Below, piece by piece: positions 33,826 to 42,721 of a stretch of 64,000 nt of DNA. Origin of the DNA: Alphaproteobacteria bacterium. Its GTDB lineage: Bacteria > Pseudomonadota > Alphaproteobacteria > Ferrovibrionales > Ferrovibrionaceae. Each line of letters opens with the position of its first letter. Positions within the stretch are counted from its first letter, which is position 1. The notes beneath the pieces are model-generated. The model was not told the DNA's origin and searched no databases. It saw only the letters and a list, made by a program, of their open reading frames with translations. The stretch spans positions 1 through 64,000 of the forward strand of contig CANJGB010000014.1 of assembly GCA_947473805.1 (NCBI GenBank), read 5' to 3'. A program made the position numbers and the translations under genes.

Positions 33826-35027
33826 AAATGCCAACGCCCGGTGCGCTCACCGGCGTCAAGGTGCTCGACATCTCGACTCTGTTTCCCGCGCCGATGGCCG
33901 CCGCGATGCTGGGCGATTTCGGCGCCGATGTGGTGAAGCTGGAACCGCCCGAGGGCGATCCCCTGCGCGTCACCGGCATCATGGCACCCGAGGGGCGCTC
34001 GTACGTCTGGGCCATGGTGGACCGCAACAAGCGCGCCATTCGCGTCGATTTCACCAGGCCCGAGGGGTTGAAGCTGGTGCAGCGGCTGACGGCCGAGGCC
34101 GATGTCGTGGTGTTGAACCAGCCGGTCAAGCTGCTGGAGCGCTGGGGCTGCACCTACGAGCAGATCAGTGCGCGCAATCCCGGCGCCATCGTCGTCTATT
34201 TCTCCGGCTTCGGTGCCTCCGGGCCCTATGCGGAGCGTGCCGGCGCCGGCACGCTGGGCGAGGCCTTTGCGGGTCTGATCCATATGGTGGGTGAGCCCGG
34301 CAGCAAGCCGACCCCGCCATCATTTCCGCTGGGCGACATGATGGGCACTATCGCCGTCCTGCTTGGTGTGTTGCCGGCGCTCTACTGGCGCGATGCCAAT
34401 GGCGGCACCGGCCAATTGGTCGATGCCACGATGTTCGAGGGCGCGCTGTCGATGATGGGGCCGGCTTTGGCCACTTGGCAGCCGGGCCGCCCGGTGCCGA
34501 CACGCACCGGCAGCCGGTTGCCGGGTGCGGCGCCGCGCAACATCTACGCGACGTCGGATGGCAAGTGGGTGGCGCTTGCCGCCGCCACCGACAACCAGGC
34601 AGCGCGGGTGATCGACGTGATCGGCCAGGCAACACCCGAAAACATGGCGAAGTACGGCTTGCAGAAAAACCGCACCCGCAATGCTGACGAACTGGATGCG
34701 CTGGTGGCGGAGTGGATGAAGCGGCACGATGCCAAGACCATTGTCGCCACGCTGATGGCGGCGCGGGTGCCTATCTCCGAGGTCAACGACCTGCCCACCA
34801 TGCTGGCCGACCCGCATGTCCAGGCACGCAAGGCGGTCGCCACCGTGCAGGACCCGCTGGTCGGCCCGGTGAACATGCCGGCGCCCTTCCCCAAGCTGGA
34901 CAAGACACCGGGCGAGGTCCGCAGCGGCGGTCCGGCATTGGGCGAGCACACGGAAGAAATCTGCCGCGACTGGCTGGGTGCCGACGCCGCGGAGATCGCG
35001 CGATTGAAGGCTGCCGGCGCGATCTGA
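33822..35027 (+). CDS. CaiB/BaiF (class III) CoA transferase
   Basis: 401 aa. Characteristic N-terminus GALTGVKVLDISTLFPAPMA, GDFGADVVKLEPPEGDPLR, and the catalytic-aspartate region PPSFPLGDMMGTIAV (Asp172). Class III transferases move CoA between acids through an aspartyl-CoA intermediate, or act as racemases and epimerases in some subfamilies. Coupled to the NDP-forming ligase by an ATGA overlap. The substrate cannot be read from the sequence. Confidence 0.92.
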   Translation: MKMPTPGALTGVKVLDISTLFPAPMAAAMLGDFGADVVKLEPPEGDPLRVTGIMAPEGRSYVWAMVDRNKRAIRVDFTRPEGLKLVQRLTAEADVVVLNQPVKLLERWGCTYEQISARNPGAIVVYFSGFGASGPYAERAGAGTLGEAFAGLIHMVGEPGSKPTPPSFPLGDMMGTIAVLLGVLPALYWRDANGGTGQLVDATMFEGALSMMGPALATWQPGRPVPTRTGSRLPGAAPRNIYATSDGKWVALAAATDNQAARVIDVIGQATPENMAKYGLQKNRTRNADELDALVAEWMKRHDAKTIVATLMAARVPISEVNDLPTMLADPHVQARKAVATVQDPLVGPVNMPAPFPKLDKTPGEVRSGGPALGEHTEEICRDWLGADAAEIARLKAAGAI

Positions 35028-35033
35028 TCGGCA

Positions 35034-35113
35034 CCTCACGCTTCGACAAGCTCAGCGTGAGGCTAGCGATGAATTTTAAGTCGCCCTCATCCTGAGCCCG
35101 TCGAAGGGTGAGG
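35034..35113. repeat. Dispersed double-hairpin repeat, copy 1
   Basis: Two palindromic units: CTCACGCTTCGACAAGCTCA...GTGAG (35034-35062) and CCTCATCCTGAGCCCGTCGA...GTGAGG (35085-35113), joined by a short TTTAAGTCG linker. Nearly identical to 46115-46194 in the same orientation. Units of this type (TTCGACAAGCTCA, CCTCATCCTGAGC..GTCGAAGG) recur across many alphaproteobacterial genomes and are usually intergenic. It lies between two convergent genes and may act as a bidirectional terminator. Confidence 0.75.
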
Positions 35114-35125
35114 GCGTCCTCGGTC

Positions 35126-36316
35126 CTACTTCTTCGTGATCTCCGCCTTGTGGGCGGCCCACTTGTCGACTTCCTTCTGCACCGCCTTGGCGCGGAAGCC
35201 GACCAGTTCGGCACGGTTGGCAGCGGCCCACTCCATGGACTCGAAGCGGCCGGTGTTCACCTTGCTGAAATGCGGCATCACGTAGCGGGCGACCAGTTCG
35301 TAGCTGCGCTTGGTCGCCTCGAAATCAGCCCAGTCGTGCGCCAGGTCGACCCAGGCGCCGAAGCCGCCCGACTGTTTCCACAGGCCTTCGATCTTGCGGA
35401 TCAGGTCGTCGGGCGTGCCGATCACGGCAAGCCCGCTGGCGTTCATGGCGTCCACCTGCGCATCGATATCGGCATCCATCTCGGCGGCAATCGGCAGCAC
35501 GCTGACGCGCTTGAAATACCGCACCCACTTCCTAAGGCCAAAGGCGACGTTCTTCTTCGCCTGCTCCAGCGATTCCGCGATGTGGACCGGGCCCACCAGG
35601 CGCCAGGCTGCCCGGCTCACACTAAGCCCGTGCTCCTTGGCCGAGGCATTCCAGATGTCCCAGGTCGATGCCAGCGCGTCGAAGCCCGCCTGCGACGTCG
35701 CCGAAATGGAAATAAGGCCGGCGCCATGCTTGCCGGCCAGGCTGGGGCCGTACGGCGAGGCAACGGCGGCGATCACCAGTTCCGGGTGCGGCAGCTGGTA
35801 GTTGCCCAGCTGCGAGCGCGCGTCCCGCAGCTTGAAGAATTCGGTTTCCTTGGTGACGATCTCGCCGCGCAGCAGCGGCATGATCACGTCCAGCATTTCC
35901 TCCGCGATTTCGCGGATGCGCAGCGGGTCGCGTCCCATCATGTGCACGTCCGACGGCAGCGAACCGGGGCCGATGCCGAAAATCAGCCGGCCGCGCGTCT
36001 GGTGGTCCAGCTGCTGGATGCGGTCGGCCACGGTCATGGGGTTGTGGTAGGGCAGGGAAACCACGCCGGTCGCCAGCTTGATGCGCTTGGTGCGCTCGGC
36101 AACGCCAGCCAGGAACAGCTCCGGCGAGGGGATCATTTCCATGCCGCCGGAATGGTGTTCGCCTATCCAGGCTTCTGCGAAGCCCAGGTTCTCCACATGC
36201 TGGACCAGTTGCATGTCGCGCTCGAGCGCCAGGGTCGGATTCTCATCGCAGTCGTGAAATGGTACGATGAATGTGCCGAAACGCAGGCCCCGCTGGTCGA
36301 TTGCGCTGTCACTCAT
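35126..36316 (-). CDS. LLM-class flavin-dependent monooxygenase, limonene-monooxygenase-like
   Basis: 396 aa from the ATG at 36316 (MSDSAIDQRGLRFGTFIVP); a longer frame to 36412 has no sign of coding. Luciferase-like TIM barrel: FGTFIVPFHDCDENPTLAL, AWIGEHHSGGMEMIPSPELF, GVVSLPYHNPMTVADRIQQL and GRLIFGIGPGSLPSDVHMMG. The EHHSGG and GPGSLPSDVHM patterns recall limonene 1,2-monooxygenase types, which use reduced flavin from a partner. Convergent with the CoA-transferase gene, with a repeat between. Substrate unknown. Confidence 0.88.
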   Translation of the reverse strand: MSDSAIDQRGLRFGTFIVPFHDCDENPTLALERDMQLVQHVENLGFAEAWIGEHHSGGMEMIPSPELFLAGVAERTKRIKLATGVVSLPYHNPMTVADRIQQLDHQTRGRLIFGIGPGSLPSDVHMMGRDPLRIREIAEEMLDVIMPLLRGEIVTKETEFFKLRDARSQLGNYQLPHPELVIAAVASPYGPSLAGKHGAGLISISATSQAGFDALASTWDIWNASAKEHGLSVSRAAWRLVGPVHIAESLEQAKKNVAFGLRKWVRYFKRVSVLPIAAEMDADIDAQVDAMNASGLAVIGTPDDLIRKIEGLWKQSGGFGAWVDLAHDWADFEATKRSYELVARYVMPHFSKVNTGRFESMEWAAANRAELVGFRAKAVQKEVDKWAAHKAEITKK

Positions 36317-36453
36317 GCCGTCTGCCTCCGAAAAACAAGGGTCATCATTGCTCCCGCGCCAGCGGGCTTCCGTGAAGGCTTGCAATTGACGGTCAGCACG
36401 CCAACGTGTCAAGTTCCGCGCCTTTCGCGGACGCGATAAACAGGGAGAAAAAG

Positions 36454-37641
36454 ATGCTATCGAAACTCAACCTCATGGCTGTCATGGCCGGCATCGCGCT
36501 CGCCGCGCCGGCCTTCGCGCAGTCGTCCGAGCCGTTCAAGCTCGGCACGCTGGCCGGCGTGACCGGCGGCGGCGCCACCATCGGCGCGGCGCTGAACACC
36601 GGCGTCAAGCTGGCCGCCAAGGAGATCAACGAGAAGGGTGGCATCCTCGGCCGCCAGATCGTCATCACCGTGGGCGACACCCAGTCTGACCCGACGGTCG
36701 CCTCGACCGAGGCGAAGCGCCTTGTGTTCCAGGAAAAGGTCCACGCCATCATCGGCCCGCTGGTCAGCCAGGAAACCGTTCCGTCGGTCTCGGTGACCAC
36801 CGAGGGCAAGGTGCTGCAGATCAGCTCGGCGGCGACGCTGGAACTGACCCCGCAGGTCGGCCCGTACCACTTCTCGGTCACGTCGAACGCAGAATCGCAG
36901 GGCGTCGCATTGGTCAACTACGGCCACAACGCGCTGAAGGCCAAGTCGCTGGCCATTCTGGCCGACAATGGCGGCCAGTCGAAGTCCGCCGTTATGGCCA
37001 TGAAGAAGCGCATGGGCGAACTCGGCATCAAGGTCTCGGCGGAGCAGGAATATCCGTTCCGCACCGATGACATGACCCCGCAGCTCCTCTCGCTGCGCCG
37101 CTCCAGCCCCGACGCGCTGCTGTTCTTCTCCAGCACGCCCGAGGATTCCGGCAAGGTGCTGACGGCGCTGCGTGACATCAGCTGGAGCCCGAAGGTACTG
37201 GCCAGCGTGTCGATGGCTACCTACGGCCCCACGCTCGCCAAGACCATTCCGGCCGAGCTGTTCAACAACGTCATCAGCGAGAGCTATTCAGGCCTGACCT
37301 TTTGCACGGGTGAGGCGGTTGGTTCCGGTGAGTTTGCGAAGTTCTCGGAGAAGCTGAAGAATTTCGCGCCGGAGTCGCACGGCAAGATCCCGCCGTCGAC
37401 GACCATGTACTACTACGACGCTCTCTACTTCCTGAAGACGGCCATGGAGGCGGTCGGCTCGACCGACGCTGCCAAGACCGCGGCCTGGATCGAGGAGAAC
37501 GGCTCGAAGGTGAAGCTGATCACCACCACGCCGACGCCGAGCAAGACCACGCACCACATGTGGGGTCCGGATAGCATCGTGATGGTCGAGAAGGTCAACG
37601 AGACCCGCACCGACGGCCTGCAGAAGCGCGCCGGCTGCTAA
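36454..37641 (+). CDS. Branched-chain amino-acid-type ABC transporter substrate-binding protein
   Basis: 395 aa from the ATG at 36454 with GGGAGAAAAAG upstream. Signal peptide (MLSKLNLMAVMAGIALAAP). Periplasmic binding protein, family Peripla_BP_6: FKLGTLAGVTGGGATIGAAL, AAKEINEKGGILGRQIVITV, IIGPLVSQETVPSV and the DALYFLKTAMEAV helix. The family binds branched-chain amino acids, amides or aromatic acids. No permease or ATPase gene is adjacent. It sits among CoA-dependent catabolic genes, so an organic acid is a plausible ligand. A strong terminator follows. Confidence 0.9.
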   Translation: MLSKLNLMAVMAGIALAAPAFAQSSEPFKLGTLAGVTGGGATIGAALNTGVKLAAKEINEKGGILGRQIVITVGDTQSDPTVASTEAKRLVFQEKVHAIIGPLVSQETVPSVSVTTEGKVLQISSAATLELTPQVGPYHFSVTSNAESQGVALVNYGHNALKAKSLAILADNGGQSKSAVMAMKKRMGELGIKVSAEQEYPFRTDDMTPQLLSLRRSSPDALLFFSSTPEDSGKVLTALRDISWSPKVLASVSMATYGPTLAKTIPAELFNNVISESYSGLTFCTGEAVGSGEFAKFSEKLKNFAPESHGKIPPSTTMYYYDALYFLKTAMEAVGSTDAAKTAAWIEENGSKVKLITTTPTPSKTTHHMWGPDSIVMVEKVNETRTDGLQKRAGC

Positions 37642-37657
37642 TCCAGTCTGACGTCGA

Positions 37658-37688
37658 ACGGCCGCGGCAGCGATGCCGCGGCCGTTTT
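37658..37688 (+). terminator. Rho-independent terminator after the substrate-binding protein gene
   Basis: A perfect 12-bp stem ACGGCCGCGGCA / TGCCGCGGCCGT (37658-37669 and 37674-37685) with loop GCGA and a TTTT tail. It lies 16 bp past the stop codon, in the right orientation. Confidence 0.85.
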
Positions 37689-37787
37689 CGTGTCTGGTTT
37701 TCCTGTCAGCGGGAAAGTCGCCGCCCGGCCTTGCATCGCGGCCCGGCTTCCGCGACGCTTCTCTCAACGAATAAACGGAGGGAGCGA

Positions 37788-38594
37788 ATGTCGGACACCA
37801 TCATCTGGATTTGCGGCGCGACGGAGGGCATCGGTCTTGAGCTGGCGCGCCAGGCGCCGTTCCCCGGCGCGCGCATCATCAACATCTCGCGCCGCCAGCA
37901 CCCCGATTACGAGACGGTGTTACTCGACACGTCCGACCCCACCACATGGCCCGGCCTGCGCAGCCACTTCGAAAAGGAACTGGCTGCCTTCAAGGGCAAG
38001 CGCGCGATCTTCTTCAACAGCGGCTATCAGCGCGAGGCCATTGGCCTGATCGGCACCTATGACAGCGACATGTACTGGAAGGGCGCCATCGCGAATGCCG
38101 CTGCGCCCATGGCGCTGGGCGAGGCGTTCGTGCGCAACGTCAAACCGGGCTACGAATCCGGCCTGGTGATGACATCCTCCGGCGCCGCCGTCGCGCTGCT
38201 GGAAGGCATGTCGTCGTACTGCGCAGCGCGTGGCGCGGTCGAGCACTGGGCGCAGATCGTGGCCCGCGAGCGCCAGATGCTCGGCCTTGGCCCCTGGGTG
38301 GTCGCGATCCGCCCCGGCGGGGTGGAGACTGGCGGCTCGCGGCATGGTGCGGCCTTGGACCCGAAGCGCTATCCCCGCGCCGACGCGGTTAAGCGCAACC
38401 TGGGCAACCGCCTGCAGCCCGAAGCCGCGGCCAAGCACATCTGGGCGCAATTGCCGCCACCGCCCGGCATCAGCGTGATCTCGTTCGCGCCGGCGCCGAC
38501 CGATCCGGCGCGTCTGTTCGACGATCCGGCGGTTATCAAGAATGTCGAGGTCGAGGGCTGGAAGCTGGTCTACGAGCCGGCCAAGCCCGCCTGA
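37788..38594 (+). CDS. Short-chain dehydrogenase-like protein with YxxxR in place of YxxxK
   Basis: 268 aa from the ATG at 37788 with GGAGGGAG upstream. The Rossmann start is IIWICGATEGIGLELA (cofactor loop GATEGIG), and the catalytic pair region reads MTSSGAAV...SSYCAARGAVEHW: Ser130/131 and Tyr144 with normal spacing, but Arg148 where SDRs have Lys. The C-terminus has IRPGGVETGGS. The substitution may alter or abolish dehydrogenase activity. Not obviously of any named subfamily. It follows the substrate-binding protein gene after a terminator. Confidence 0.78.
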   Translation: MSDTIIWICGATEGIGLELARQAPFPGARIINISRRQHPDYETVLLDTSDPTTWPGLRSHFEKELAAFKGKRAIFFNSGYQREAIGLIGTYDSDMYWKGAIANAAAPMALGEAFVRNVKPGYESGLVMTSSGAAVALLEGMSSYCAARGAVEHWAQIVARERQMLGLGPWVVAIRPGGVETGGSRHGAALDPKRYPRADAVKRNLGNRLQPEAAAKHIWAQLPPPPGISVISFAPAPTDPARLFDDPAVIKNVEVEGWKLVYEPAKPA

Positions 38595-38598
38595 CGCG

Positions 38599-39153
38599 TC
38601 ACTTGGGCTGGTAGGCGCCGAGGTCAAACGGCAGGTCGCCGCGGACCGTCCACAGGTCGCCGGCGTAGAACTTCCGTCCCGCGCAATCACGGTTAAACGC
38701 GGCGACGCCTTCGTTGCGCCGGGCGATTTCGATGCGGAAGGTGGCGGAGGCGGCAAGGAATTCGCGCCTTTTGCCGTTCAGCGCGTCGATCAGTGGCGGG
38801 TCGGCAATGGCATCCCTTTGCGACTTGGCCTTGGTCGCCGCCTCGGCGCGCGCCTCGGCCTTGTCGGCCTCGACCTTTAGCGCGGCAACGGTCCGCCGTG
38901 TCGCGTCGATGTGCTGTTCCGCGGCGTCCAGGGCATGCGCGCTGACCAGGCAGCGTTTCAGGGCCCCGGGGTTAAGGGTCTGGGCGTCGTACATGCGGGC
39001 GCTCGGCATATCGGTCGCGGGGCCGGCCGGCTGCGTCGAAAGACCGTCACGCACCATGGCGGCCAGCAGGCCGTCCGCGGCGGCGTAGGCCGGCCCCGAC
39101 GCCGATTCCAGCGCCAGCAGCGCCGTCAACAGCAATAGTCCAGACCTGGTCAT
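38599..39153 (-). CDS. Exported protein of unknown function with a helical segment
   Basis: 184 aa from the ATG at 39153. Signal peptide (MTRSGLLLLTALLALESASG, cleavage near AYAAA). A long helix rich in Ala, Glu, Arg and Lys (DKAEARAEAATKAKSQRDAI, around 110-130) suggests a coiled coil. Two cysteines flank the middle (KRCLVS and DCAGRKF). The C-terminus ends WTVRGDLPFDLGAYQPK. I do not recognise a family. Convergent with the SDR-like gene (4 bp gap) and divergent from fabD. Confidence 0.68.
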   Translation of the reverse strand: MTRSGLLLLTALLALESASGPAYAAADGLLAAMVRDGLSTQPAGPATDMPSARMYDAQTLNPGALKRCLVSAHALDAAEQHIDATRRTVAALKVEADKAEARAEAATKAKSQRDAIADPPLIDALNGKRREFLAASATFRIEIARRNEGVAAFNRDCAGRKFYAGDLWTVRGDLPFDLGAYQPK

Positions 39154-39303
39154 CGCCCGGCCTTCCACTCCCAAGATGCACAACCATAGCAACAAGTCGG
39201 CGGACCGGCCAACAGGCTCCACGGCCCGGTACGGCCGCCTTGCGGAAGGTCGGCCCCGCCAGTATGACTGCCGCCACGACAACAGGGTGGAAACGGGATC
39301 GGC

Positions 39304-40281
39304 ATGACGCGTTGTTTCGTATTTCCGGGCCAGGGCAGCCAGGCAGTCGGCATGGGCCGCGACCTGGCCGCGGCCTTCCCCATTGCCCGCCACGTCTTCC
39401 AGGAAGTGGACGAGGCGCTGAAGCAAAAGCTCTCGCTCCTCATGGCCGAAGGTCCGGCCGAAGAACTGATCCTGACCGAGAATGCCCAGCCGGCGCTGAT
39501 GGCCGTCGGCGTCGCCGTCGCCCGCGTGCTGGAGAGCGAAGGCAATTTCACGCTGGCCGACAAGGGCCGCTTCGTGGCCGGCCATTCGCTGGGAGAATAT
39601 GCGGCTTTGGCCGCCACGCGTGCACTGTCGCTGGCCGATACCGCCCGCCTGCTGAAACTGCGCGGCCAGGCGATGCAGAAGGCCGTGCCCGTCGGCATCG
39701 GCGCCATGTCCGCGCTGCTCGGCGCCGACCTGGAACAGGGCATAGCCATCGCCGCCGCCGCGGCCGAAGCCGCGACCGCGGCGCAGCTGCCGGGCCAACC
39801 CGCCCAGATCTGCGCGGTGGCCAACGACAATGGCGGCGGTCAGATCGTGCTGTCCGGCCACAAGACCGCCGTCGATCTGGTGCCCGAGATTGCCAAGACC
39901 AAGGGTGTGAAGCGGGCCATGTCGCTGCCGGTCAGCGCGCCGTTTCACTGCGCGCTGATGCAGCCTGCCGCCGATGCGATGGCCGAGGCGCTGGCAGCTG
40001 TGCAGCTCTCGCCGCCGACCCTGCCGGTGGTCGCCAACGTCACCGCTGCCGCGGTTTCCGATCCCGACACGATTCGCAAGCTGCTGGTCCAGCAGGTCAC
40101 TGCCATGGTGCGCTGGCGCGAAAGCGTGCTGTGGCTGAAGGGGCAGGGCGTCACGACGCTGGTCGAACTCGGCGCCGGCAAGGTACTGACCGGCCTGGTC
40201 AAGCGGATCGATCCCGAGATGACGGGCACCAATGCCGGCACGCCGGCCGAGATCGACGCCCTGCTGAAACTGATGGCGTAA
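39304..40281 (+). CDS. fabD: Malonyl-CoA:ACP transacylase FabD
   Basis: 325 aa. Opens with FVFPGQGSQAVGMGRDLA; the catalytic Ser95 lies in VAGHSLGEYAAL and the His in SAPFHCALMQPA. It loads malonate from CoA onto ACP for fatty-acid elongation. First gene of the conserved fabD-fabG-acpP-fabF cluster. Confidence 0.97.
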   Translation: MTRCFVFPGQGSQAVGMGRDLAAAFPIARHVFQEVDEALKQKLSLLMAEGPAEELILTENAQPALMAVGVAVARVLESEGNFTLADKGRFVAGHSLGEYAALAATRALSLADTARLLKLRGQAMQKAVPVGIGAMSALLGADLEQGIAIAAAAAEAATAAQLPGQPAQICAVANDNGGGQIVLSGHKTAVDLVPEIAKTKGVKRAMSLPVSAPFHCALMQPAADAMAEALAAVQLSPPTLPVVANVTAAAVSDPDTIRKLLVQQVTAMVRWRESVLWLKGQGVTTLVELGAGKVLTGLVKRIDPEMTGTNAGTPAEIDALLKLMA

Positions 40282-40290
40282 GGAGGTTCC

Positions 40291-41031
40291 ATGTTTGACC
40301 TGACCGGCAAGACCGCGCTGGTGACGGGCGCATCCGGCGGCATCGGCGGCGCCATTGCCCGCGCACTGCACAAGGCCGGCGCCACGGTGGCCATTTCCGG
40401 CACCCGCCAGGAGGCGCTGACGGCGCTGGCCGGCGAACTGGGCAATGACCGTATCGTCGTGCTGCCGTGCGACCTGTCGCAGCCGGCCGAGGTCGACAAG
40501 CTGGTGCCGGATGCCGAGGCGAAGCTCGGCAAGCTCGACATCCTTGTGAACAATGCCGGCCTGACGCGCGACCAGCTGTCGATGCGCCTGAAGGACGAGG
40601 ACTGGCAGGCGGTGATCGACGTCAACCTGACGGCGCCATTCCGCCTGGCCCGCGCCGCCGTGCGCGGCCAGATGAAGCGCCGCTTCGGCCGCATCATCAA
40701 CATCACCTCGGTCGTCGGCACCACCGGCAATCCGGGCCAGACCAATTACGTGGCCGCCAAGGCCGGCCTGACCGGCATGTCCAAGGCCCTGGCCCAGGAA
40801 GTGGCCAGCCGGGGCATTACGGTCAATTGCGTGGCGCCAGGCTTTATTGCGACTCCGATGACCGCCGCCCTCGACGACAAGCAGAAAGCCGCCATTGATG
40901 CCCGTATTCCGGCCGGCCGCATGGGTACGCCGGACGACGTGGCCGCCGCCGTGGTCTACCTGGCCTCGGACGGGGCGGCGTACGTGACCGGACAGACCTT
41001 GCACGTCAATGGCGGAATGGCCATGATTTGA
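40291..41031 (+). CDS. fabG: 3-oxoacyl-ACP reductase FabG
   Basis: 246 aa classical SDR: VTGASGGIGGAIA, NNAGLTRD, catalytic Ser140, Tyr153 and Lys157 (ITSVVGTTGNPGQ...YVAAK), and the specific VASRGITVNCVAPGFI segment. NADPH-dependent reduction of 3-oxoacyl-ACP. AAGGAGG ribosome binding site lies between fabD and fabG (gap 9 bp). Confidence 0.97.
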   Translation: MFDLTGKTALVTGASGGIGGAIARALHKAGATVAISGTRQEALTALAGELGNDRIVVLPCDLSQPAEVDKLVPDAEAKLGKLDILVNNAGLTRDQLSMRLKDEDWQAVIDVNLTAPFRLARAAVRGQMKRRFGRIINITSVVGTTGNPGQTNYVAAKAGLTGMSKALAQEVASRGITVNCVAPGFIATPMTAALDDKQKAAIDARIPAGRMGTPDDVAAAVVYLASDGAAYVTGQTLHVNGGMAMI

Positions 41032-41058
41032 GGGTATTTCGCCCCGGTCTCGCTGGCT

Positions 41059-41086
41059 TTGCAAGGCCGGGGAACTATGTTATCTA
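41059..41086 (+). promoter_or_regulatory. Predicted promoter for acpP
   Basis: TTGCAA (41059-41064), 16 bp, then TATCTA (41081-41086), lying 86 bp before acpP in the 140-bp fabG-acpP gap. acpP is often transcribed at higher level than the rest of the cluster, so a private promoter is expected. A GGCCC-TTC-GGGCC hairpin (41110-41122) follows in the leader. Both are predictions from sequence. Confidence 0.5.
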
Positions 41087-41171
41087 GCGCCACCTTTTCG
41101 CCGGTATCCGGCCCTTCGGGCCCCGGCGCAACTGCAGATTTCACCACGACCAGAACAGGGATTCCGAGAAC

Positions 41172-41411
41172 ATGAGCGACATCGCCGCCCGCGTTAAGAA
41201 GATCGTCGTCGAGCACCTTGGCGTCGACGAGGACAAGGTGACCGACGGTGCCAGCTTCATCGACGATCTCGGTGCGGACAGCCTCGACACGGTCGAGCTG
41301 GTCATGGCCTTCGAGGAAGAGTTCGGCGTCGAGATTCCCGATGACGCGGCCGAGAAGATCCTGACCGTCAAGGACGCGATCGACTTCATCCAGGCGAACG
41401 CGTCCAAGTAA
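41172..41411 (+). CDS. acpP: Acyl carrier protein
   Basis: 79 aa, acidic. The phosphopantetheine attachment site is Ser37 in [18 protein letters not shown], the standard DSL motif. It holds the growing acyl chain through 4'-phosphopantetheine. The codons use typical high-expression GC-rich choices. It is followed by fabF after 16 bp. Confidence 0.98.
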   Translation: MSDIAARVKKIVVEHLGVDEDKVTDGASFIDDLGADSLDTVELVMAFEEEFGVEIPDDAAEKILTVKDAIDFIQANASK

Positions 41412-41427
41412 GACGTCGGATCGCTCC

Positions 41428-42705
41428 ATGCGTCGCGTCGTCGTTACCGGCCTCGGACTTGTCACCCCGCTCGGCACTGGTGTCGAAGCGGTGTGGCAGC
41501 GTCTGCTCGCGGGCGAATCGGGCCTTGGCCCGATCACCCGTTTCGATGCCAAGGACATGGCCTGCAAGATCGCGGCGGAGATTCCGCGGGTCGAGCAGTT
41601 CAACGGCGACGCGCCCGAATGGGCGTTCAAGGGCGACGACTGGATGGAGCCGAAGGAGCGTCGCAAGGTCGACGACTTCATCCTCTACGGCGTCGCCGCG
41701 GCGGTACAGGCGATGAAGGATTCCGGTTGGAATCCACAGACTGAAGAAGAGAAGATCCGCACCGGTGTGCAGATCGGGTCTGGCATTGGTGGTATCGGCA
41801 CTATCGAGGAAGCGGCCATCACCCTCAAGGAGAAGGGGCCGCGCCGCATCAGCCCGTTCTTCATTCCGTCCGCCCTGATCAACCTCATCTCCGGCCAGGT
41901 CTCAATTCGCTTCGGCCTTAAGGGGCCGAACCATTCGGCCGTCACCGCCTGCTCGACCGGCGCGCACGCGCTGGGCGACGCCGCGCGGGCGATCATGCTC
42001 GACGATGCGGACGTGATGGTGGCCGGTGGCGCCGAGGCAGCGATCTGCCCGCTGGGCATTGCGGGCTTCGCGGCGGCCCGCGCGCTGTCGACCGGGTTCA
42101 ACGACAATCCCAAGGCCGCCTCGCGCCCGTGGGACAAGGGCCGTGACGGCTTCGTCATGGGCGAGGGCGCCGGCGTCGTCGTGCTCGAGGAGTACGAGCA
42201 CGCGAAGAATCGCGGTGCCAAGATTTATGCCGAGATCGTCGGCTACGGCCTCTCGGGCGATGCGCACCACATCACTGCCCCGGCGGAAAATGGCGACGGC
42301 GCCTACCGCTGCATGCAGATGGCGCTGAAGCGCGCCGGCATGACCCCGGACGATATCGACTACGTCAACGCGCACGGCACCTCGACGCCGCTCGGCGACG
42401 AGATCGAACTCGGCGCGGTCAAACGCGTGTTCGGCAATGCCATGGGTAAGCTCAGCATGTCGTCGACCAAGTCGGCGGTGGGCCATTTGCTCGGCGCGGC
42501 CGGCGCGGTCGAGGCGATTTTCTGTATCCTTGCGTTGCGCGACCAGATCGTGCCGCCGACCCTCAACCTCGAGGATCCGTGCGAGGGTTCGGACAACGTC
42601 GACCTCGTGCCGCTCAAGGCGAAGAAGCGCGAAGTTCGCGCTGCCCTGTCGAACTCGTTCGGTTTCGGCGGCACCAACGCCTCCCTGATCTTCAAGGCGG
42701 CCTGA
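41428..42705 (+). CDS. fabF: 3-oxoacyl-ACP synthase II FabF
   Basis: 425 aa thiolase-fold condensing enzyme with active-site Cys175 in [14 protein letters not shown] and the two histidines in [11 protein letters not shown] and [15 protein letters not shown]. It elongates acyl-ACP with malonyl-ACP. It follows acpP by 16 bp and precedes mltG by 16 bp. Confidence 0.97.
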   Translation: MRRVVVTGLGLVTPLGTGVEAVWQRLLAGESGLGPITRFDAKDMACKIAAEIPRVEQFNGDAPEWAFKGDDWMEPKERRKVDDFILYGVAAAVQAMKDSGWNPQTEEEKIRTGVQIGSGIGGIGTIEEAAITLKEKGPRRISPFFIPSALINLISGQVSIRFGLKGPNHSAVTACSTGAHALGDAARAIMLDDADVMVAGGAEAAICPLGIAGFAAARALSTGFNDNPKAASRPWDKGRDGFVMGEGAGVVVLEEYEHAKNRGAKIYAEIVGYGLSGDAHHITAPAENGDGAYRCMQMALKRAGMTPDDIDYVNAHGTSTPLGDEIELGAVKRVFGNAMGKLSMSSTKSAVGHLLGAAGAVEAIFCILALRDQIVPPTLNLEDPCEGSDNVDLVPLKAKKREVRAALSNSFGFGGTNASLIFKAA

Positions 42706-42721
42706 CCGGCTGCGCGGCGCG

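Noticed and set aside
38599-41064. 821-codon minus-strand open frame over fabD and fabG
   Set aside because: GC-rich codon bias leaves long antisense frames open. The plus-strand fabD and fabG have all catalytic motifs, and only the first part (to 39153) of the minus frame looks like a real signal-peptide protein.
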